DNA of 64,000 nucleotides from Agrypnia vestita (lineage: Eukaryota > Arthropoda > Insecta > Trichoptera > Phryganeidae), in assembly GCA_016648135.1 (NCBI GenBank), contig JADDOH010007962.1, positions 1-64,000 of the forward strand. Reading direction: 5' to 3'. Under the pieces are notes generated by a model. That model worked only from the letters and a program-made list of their open reading frames with translations, made no database searches and was not told the origin of the DNA. Position numbers and translations under genes: made by a program. Shown piece by piece: positions 59,266 through 64,000 of this stretch; position 1 is the stretch's first letter, and each line of letters opens with the position of its first letter.

Positions 59266-59269
59266 AACA

Positions 59270-59279
59270 TTTATTTATT
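59270..59279 (-). terminator. Overlapping poly(A) signals of the membrane-protein gene
   Basis: Minus-strand AATAAATAAA gives two AATAAA hexamers at 59274-59279 and 59270-59275, about 90 bases after the stop codon. A further AATAAA is at 59250-59255. The position fits a short 3' UTR. Confidence 0.6.
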
Positions 59280-59365
59280 TCGATAAAAATGTTTACGAAG
59301 AACGAGCGCAACGCTCTCATATTTATCTCTCCAATGTATATGTTAAATCTCGAATAGTGAAGAAG

Positions 59366-60028
59366 TTAATTCTCAGGGTGGGTTGGTGGAGGGGCAGGCG
59401 TTGGTTGCCTTCCGCCCAGCAGCCTCAAGGCCATCCAGGAGGCCAAGGATTGCGCCGCCAGAGCGGGGACCTGCCTAGCTGCCCTCTCCCTCTGTACCTG
59501 ATAACGGTATAGCAACGCTCCCGCAACCAAGGCTGACACCACAGCTGATACCGCTACAAGCACGAACAAGGCGCTGAATCCTGGCACTGGAAGACAGATT
59601 CCATACACCACTTCTTCTCTGATCCTGCCTTGGAAGACGGTCACAGCTTCGGCCTTATTATCAGGACTGAAGGCCAAATCTGCCTCGGAGATGACTTCGT
59701 ACAATCCGCTTACTCCTACATCGGCACTTCTTACTTTTCTATCAGATACTACCACAGATCTGCGTCGTCGGTGAGGAGAGTCAGACTTGTCATCACTATT
59801 TTGTGACATGGTGTGTGGTGTTTTAATGTCGTCCTCCATTGGTGGCATGGCATCGAGGTCTAGGTTTCTAGGTCCGGCTACAGCAGGAAGTGTCTCCAAA
59901 ATAGGCGATGGATTATCATCATGGACTTCGTCGTCCTCTAAATGGTCTTCTCCATCCAATGTTCCCTGATTTTCCAAATTTCGTGGTCCGTGGGGGAACC
60001 TCTCTTGACTTTCATGTGGATTAGGTCC
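59366..60028 (-). CDS. Last coding exon of a single-pass membrane protein (ZP-domain-like C-terminus)
   Basis: An acceptor (TATAATTGCAG on the minus strand) precedes GGACCTAATCC at 60028. The exon is open in phase 0 for 220 residues to TAA at 59366-59368. Exon residues 1-86 are acidic and Pro/Asn-rich. RRRR at 87-90 is a furin-type site. A short ectodomain stretch follows (GLYEVISEADLAFSPDNKAE), then a hydrophobic span at about 145-173 and a short Arg- and Pro-rich tail. Furin site, short ectodomain stub, membrane span and short tail match the C-terminal layout of insect ZP-domain apical matrix proteins, which are cleaved and shed to shape cuticle. That assignment is inferred; the ZP domain is not in the window. 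Another type I membrane protein is possible. Confidence 0.8.
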   Translation of the reverse strand, partial: GPNPHESQERFPHGPRNLENQGTLDGEDHLEDDEVHDDNPSPILETLPAVAGPRNLDLDAMPPMEDDIKTPHTMSQNSDDKSDSPHRRRRSVVVSDRKVRSADVGVSGLYEVISEADLAFSPDNKAEAVTVFQGRIREEVVYGICLPVPGFSALFVLVAVSAVVSALVAGALLYRYQVQRERAARQVPALAAQSLASWMALRLLGGRQPTPAPPPTHPEN

Positions 60029-62263
60029 CTGCAATTATATATTTCAAACATTATTTATTTATTTTAAACAAAAAAAAATACTTAAAAGAACTAATAAATA
60101 ATTAGTTAATTAAGTCTGAAATCACGTTGTAACATTTGATTTAAAATATTTTATTAATTATTTACGTTGGGAAAATGAATGATTTTACTAAAACAATAAT
60201 AAATTAAATAATAACATTAATAAAATAAATTATATTTATTGTTTTTTAAATCATTTCACAATAATAGATAATAATCAAATATATCAATACATCATGTCGC
60301 TTTAAAAAAATTGACAGAAAAAACTTAGCCATTTTCTCATTATCGTCACCTTTGACCGCGTCAAAAAAGATTGAATTATAATATTATTCAATAGTAACGC
60401 AAGTTTTCTAATTTCATTAAACCGTTTCAATAAGTTTTGTCTTAATGATGCAAAAAATACAACTGTATCTACCACAAAAAGCAGAAGTAAATATGAAAAA
60501 CTTATATCTCGGATTTCTTTTATTGCTTACATTTTTTGAGAAACTATGTCACTTCTTATAGGTACTTCACATACTTTATACAATTTTGTGATGAAAGTTT
60601 AACTTTCATAAGAATAAGACAATTGTGATAATTTATGGTCGGGATTTTTTTTTTCAAACACATCGCTGTTTGCACACGTAAATGAACAGAATATTTATTG
60701 AAAAGCAGTGATTTGGCAATGTAAACTTCCCCAAACTTGTAAAAGGACTTACATCCTAGACGAGCTTAGCTGTAATTTATTGTATACACGCGTTTATTCC
60801 TAAAACATGCGTTTTTGATCAAGGGTTCTTGCATGCTAATGGTACAATTCCAAACGCCAATAATAAAGTAATATACACATTAAACTCAGCTGGGATTGAA
60901 TGTAGCATTCTCTACGAACTCATATTTAAAAATATTCTTGTAACCTTGCTCTGATAAATTCGGTGATGCACGATTTTCTGTTAAAGAATTATTATTGTCA
61001 TTGCTACTTGCATACCACCAAACATAGCAAGTAAGATAATGCGATCTTCACCAACACAAATTGGTTAACCAACTTGGGAGCGGATTAATACTATTATCTG
61101 GTCAATGACTTCTCATCTCATTTATTCATATGAAATACAAATTTAAATTAAATCATTCCCAATTACTACAAATTACGTTACCCCAAGGCGTTGACATAGG
61201 CCACCAAAATACACAGACATTAAATAACGTAAATTTCTTGGTACACAACCACAGCTGGTTCCAATACGAGCTTGTTAATTTAAAAAAATCATGAAAAGGT
61301 CAAACTATATAGTGTAATTTCGTAAAGTTAATTTTTCGCGATTTATTAAAAAAAAAAAGACTTTACTCAAGAGACTCGGCTTAGAACGAAATTTCTACTA
61401 TTGTAAATATGTATTGTACGAAACAACTATTGTAAAAAATCGTTTTGTACATTAAGGGATTTTATTATGCAAGAATAATATTTGAACTGCATAAATATGT
61501 CTTACGTATTTATACAATTCAAGTATTTACACAGGGGGACATTCTTCGGCTGTGACCCAACCCTTTTTCCTAGAACGGGTTTAGTTTATCTCTAAAAATT
61601 TATATATTCTTTGGTTCGAAGACTCGATTTTTGTCAAATAGGTTTTTTGTAACATGAATTTCTTTAAACACGCTTTTTTTAACTCTCTTTGCGTTGTTTG
61701 TGTTGGAATATGGACTAAGAATCAGCGCGTGTCAGACTTACGTTTCGAACCTGAAATATTTTCTGTAGATGTATGTACCTGCACAATAGTAGGTCAGAAT
61801 GTTTAGAAATGACATTCCAGTTCGAGGGATTAAAGTAGATAGTAGGTAATACGGGTACCAAAAAAAAGTAAGTCAACATCAAAAATAACAAAATTTGATT
61901 TTTTATATCAATCATTGCCAGTCGTTTTTCGTGGTCATTCCAGTCCTTCCGCTAGATTCTTCGAAGCTCTATAAATAAGCGTGTCATTGTAATAATAAAT
62001 ATGAATTTTATATATTTTATTCGGGCTAATATTCAACAATATTACCTGATATCTTACATATATGTTCACTTTTTTTGTACTTTTATTACCTGTTATCTAC
62101 CAAAATCCCCCGAACTCAAATATCGTAATATTCATATCTTCTTACCTACCAAAGTGTACATCCACAAAAAACATTTCAGGTTTGATACTATAACGTAAGT
62201 CTGGCGATCGCTGGCTCCTACTCTAAAAGCGTATCTTCATTTTTTTTTATTTACTCGATTTAC
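60029..62263 (-). other. Intron of the membrane-protein gene
   Basis: On the minus strand it begins GTAAATCGAG at 62263 and ends TTGCAG at 60029. Both flanking exons are in phase 0, so the join preserves the frame (KPYE then GPNPHESQ). Most of it is AT-rich; it also contains the TIR element at 61734-62202. Confidence 0.8.
61734..62202. mobile_element. TIR element, copy 2, inside the intron
   Basis: Left AGACTTACGTTTCGAACCTG then AAATATTTTCTG; right (reverse complement) AGACTTACGTTATAGTATCA then AACCTGAAATG. The block CCAAAATCCCCCGAACTCAA pairs with copy 1 at 48395. Outside the right end GGCGATCGCTGGCTCC also matches the left flank of copy 1, so the true end may be near 62222. It lies about 40-60 bases from the splice donor. 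Confidence 0.85.
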
Positions 62264-62549
62264 CTCGTAAGGCTTCTTCAACATCTCCGCGATGGCCATA
62301 TCGCCGTCTTCGAAGTCGTCGTACTTCTCTTCGTGCACTTCGTAGGGGACCTGGTTGCGGTGCGGCTGGGCCTTGGGCGGCGACTGGCGCTGCATGGGCC
62401 CGGGGGGCGGCTGGCGCTGCGCGTGGGGCCCGCCCGGCCCGCCCGGCCCGCTGATGAGGGCGGAGTCCTCGCCGTCCGAGACGATATCGTCGTACAGAGA
62501 GTCGGTGTTCAGGTTGGAGTTGGAGTCGATGCTCTCCGATATGGATTGC
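62264..62549 (-). CDS. Internal coding exon of the same membrane protein
   Basis: The acceptor ATTATTTCAG precedes 62549 and the donor GAG|GTAAATCG follows 62264. The 286-base exon starts with the third base of a codon and ends on a codon boundary, giving 95 full codons. Residues 1-35 are Ser/Asp/Asn-rich (DSLYDDIVSDGEDSA). A Gly/Pro/Gln-rich linker follows (GPGGPGGPH at 34-42, QPPPGPMQRQSPPKAQP), then an acidic stretch with EEKYDDFEDGDMAIAEMLKK. No cysteine or folded domain is visible, so this is probably a flexible stalk between an upstream ectodomain and the membrane anchor. The GC-rich codon use stands out sharply from the AT-rich intron. Earlier exons lie beyond the window. Confidence 0.82.
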
Positions 62550-62619
62550 CTGAAATAATTATGTGTATATTTAATCACATCCACGCTGCTAATTTCCATC
62601 AAATAATCATTACAATCAA

Positions 62620-63330
62620 CACCAGCAGAGCGCAATATTTTTATTATCATATAATCGCTTCAAAAACGCCGTATGCATTGCGAATTTTGCCATCGCCAGT
62701 ATCAAAAAATAATCAAATCGTATGAAAACATATTAAAGAATCGAGTTTTACAAATTATTTTAAAATACATTTAGATATTATTTGATGGGTAGAAATATTA
62801 TATTGCACCGTCAAATGAAACCTTTTGGACTTTGATTCGATGTTCCTGACCATATTAGCCGTTTAGGAGGAGTTCAGTGACATACACATGTACAAAAGAA
62901 TTATATATGTAAAGATACGTTATTTAACATTGAGTCACTGAAAGAAAAAAAATTGATATTTATTTTTTCTTATGCCAATTTTATTTTTTCAGCAGGCAAG
63001 TAAATTTTTGACGTTTAATTTCTACGTTAAGGATATCTCCACATGCATTGGTTAGGATGTACGGTTGGAGATGTGTCAAAATCAAACGCGTACAGGGCGA
63101 CGTATTTATATTACAATTGCTTTAAATCGCTGTACGCAGTATGCATACGCTGTATGCCATTGCCAGTTACAAAAAATAACGAAATCTTATGAAAAGAATC
63201 AAGCAATGGGCGACAGCCAATCGCAGACACTAACGGCTTTGCAGGGGCCATTATCAGTCGCGCAACGACCAGTATATATAGCCAAAAGTCATTTGCAGAC
63301 ACCAATGGCCGCATAGCGACCTGTCAAGCA
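62620..63330. repeat. Diverged interspersed repeat pair upstream of the exon
   Basis: CGTATGCATTGCGAATTTTG and GCCATCGCCAGTATCAAAAA near 62670 match CGCTGTATGCCATTGCCAGT and TACAAAAAATAACGAAATCT near 63150. Within the second, GCAGACACTAACGGC (about 63225) recurs as GCAGACACCAATGGC (63295). The opposed frames across it come from these repeats. Confidence 0.55.
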
Positions 63331-63537
63331 GCCCGCATGGCCTAGCAGCAAACAATCAACGGTTGACGATTGCTTAAATGTTAGTAATTTATTAGTATAT
63401 AAAAATATATAATTTTCCAACCAACATTGTCCGTCACTAACGTTACTGTATCGCGCTTTTTACATGCTATAACACAAATATACCTACTACAATTTCGCGA
63501 TAATTTTACCTGTTGTGAAAATTAAATCTTAATTGGT

Positions 63538-63613
63538 ATTTTGTGAAAAACTGAAGCAAATTCCGTAGGATTTCTGCAAAAGCAATCAAAGGTCATATTA
63601 ATTAACAGAAATG
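63538..63613 (+). other. Possible first exon with ATG directly at a splice donor
   Basis: AATTAACAGAA leads into ATG at 63611-63613, followed at once by GTGAGTT, a strong donor. Some insect genes split the start codon from the rest of the frame in this way. It would read away from the minus-strand gene toward the right edge, but no second exon is visible, so support is weak. Confidence 0.25.
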
Positions 63614-64000
63614 GTGAGTTCATGTATATTATTATTGTATACTAGGTACTAGGTCATAAAAATACCTAACTAATTTATGTAAAATTTAAATTCAAACATA
63701 AATAGTGCGTTACTTTAAACGGACGAGTAAAAGCATCATCTCATAAAAAAATAGTTTGCCACATTCTTTAATAAAAAATTTTTTATGAAAACTTTTTGAC
63801 ATTTTTTATATACCTTATTACAGTTTACCTCATTACAGTTCAACCAATTTTCGCAAATAATTATTATCAGATATTATATTCATTGGCCATTTACCCCGAA
63901 TCATGTTGACAATTCAATAAATAGTAGTTTTATACAAAATATTGATCCATAATGTCCAAGGATCAAGTATAAGAGAAAGATCAAGACATAAGTGGGCAGA

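Noticed and set aside
62333..62725. Plus-strand frames of 130 and 67 codons
   Set aside because: They are antisense to the GC-rich exon 62264-62549; the Gly/Pro-rich and Arg-rich translation is a shadow.

Overview
This window is AT-rich, gene-poor insect nuclear DNA, most likely lepidopteran. I infer this from the repeat families (tRNA-derived SINEs, Helitron-like elements with GCCGGGT...CTAGT ends, non-LTR tails of (GTAA)n type, an insect-type mariner) and from the structure of the one host gene. No prokaryotic operon, tRNA gene, rRNA gene or CRISPR array was seen.

Host gene. The only convincing host coding sequence is on the minus strand at the right end. Two exons, 62264-62549 and 59366-60028, join in phase 0 across an intron of 2235 bases. 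They encode the C-terminal ~316 residues of a single-pass membrane protein: acidic and proline-rich linkers, an RRRR furin-like site, a hydrophobic membrane span and a short cytoplasmic tail. The layout resembles the C-terminal part of insect ZP-domain apical matrix proteins, but the ZP domain itself would lie upstream, outside the window. Poly(A) signals lie about 90 bases after the stop. The rest of the window is mostly its downstream flank, dense with transposon remains, plus several GC-richer non-repeat islands that could be regulatory.

Region by region. 1-1530: a tandem satellite made almost entirely of alternating GAA/TTC heat-shock-element-like pentamers. 3.6-17 kb: MITEs, a hAT element, a LINE tail, a SINE split by another LINE, Helitron fragments, a perfect 87-bp palindrome and a MITE nested inside a MITE. 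17-32 kb: a 3 x 181-bp tandem array, a head-to-tail Helitron junction, more MITEs, a second hAT copy, a decayed LINE reverse transcriptase and a 1.07-kb TIR element with a duplicated interior. 32.8-34.3 kb: a Penelope-like retroelement fragment encoding a GIY-YIG endonuclease domain, arranged as two inverted copies. 34-54 kb: hAT, SINE, LINE and MITE remains, a dead but complete-length mariner (44500-45772), and an element with long inverted ends that recurs in the host-gene intron.

Main discovery. Hammerhead-ribozyme-like cores (CUGANGA, stem II, GAAAC, usually GUC) recur at 11.0/11.15, 15.1/15.2, 17.87, 26.7, 32.85/34.2, 48.7 (decayed), 52.7 and 53.8 kb. Most sit in small palindromic or inverted-pair elements, and one pair belongs to the Penelope-like element. 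All intact ones share one deviation: a single extra nucleotide between CUGANGA and stem II. This suggests one widespread structural RNA at the ends of several Penelope-like families.
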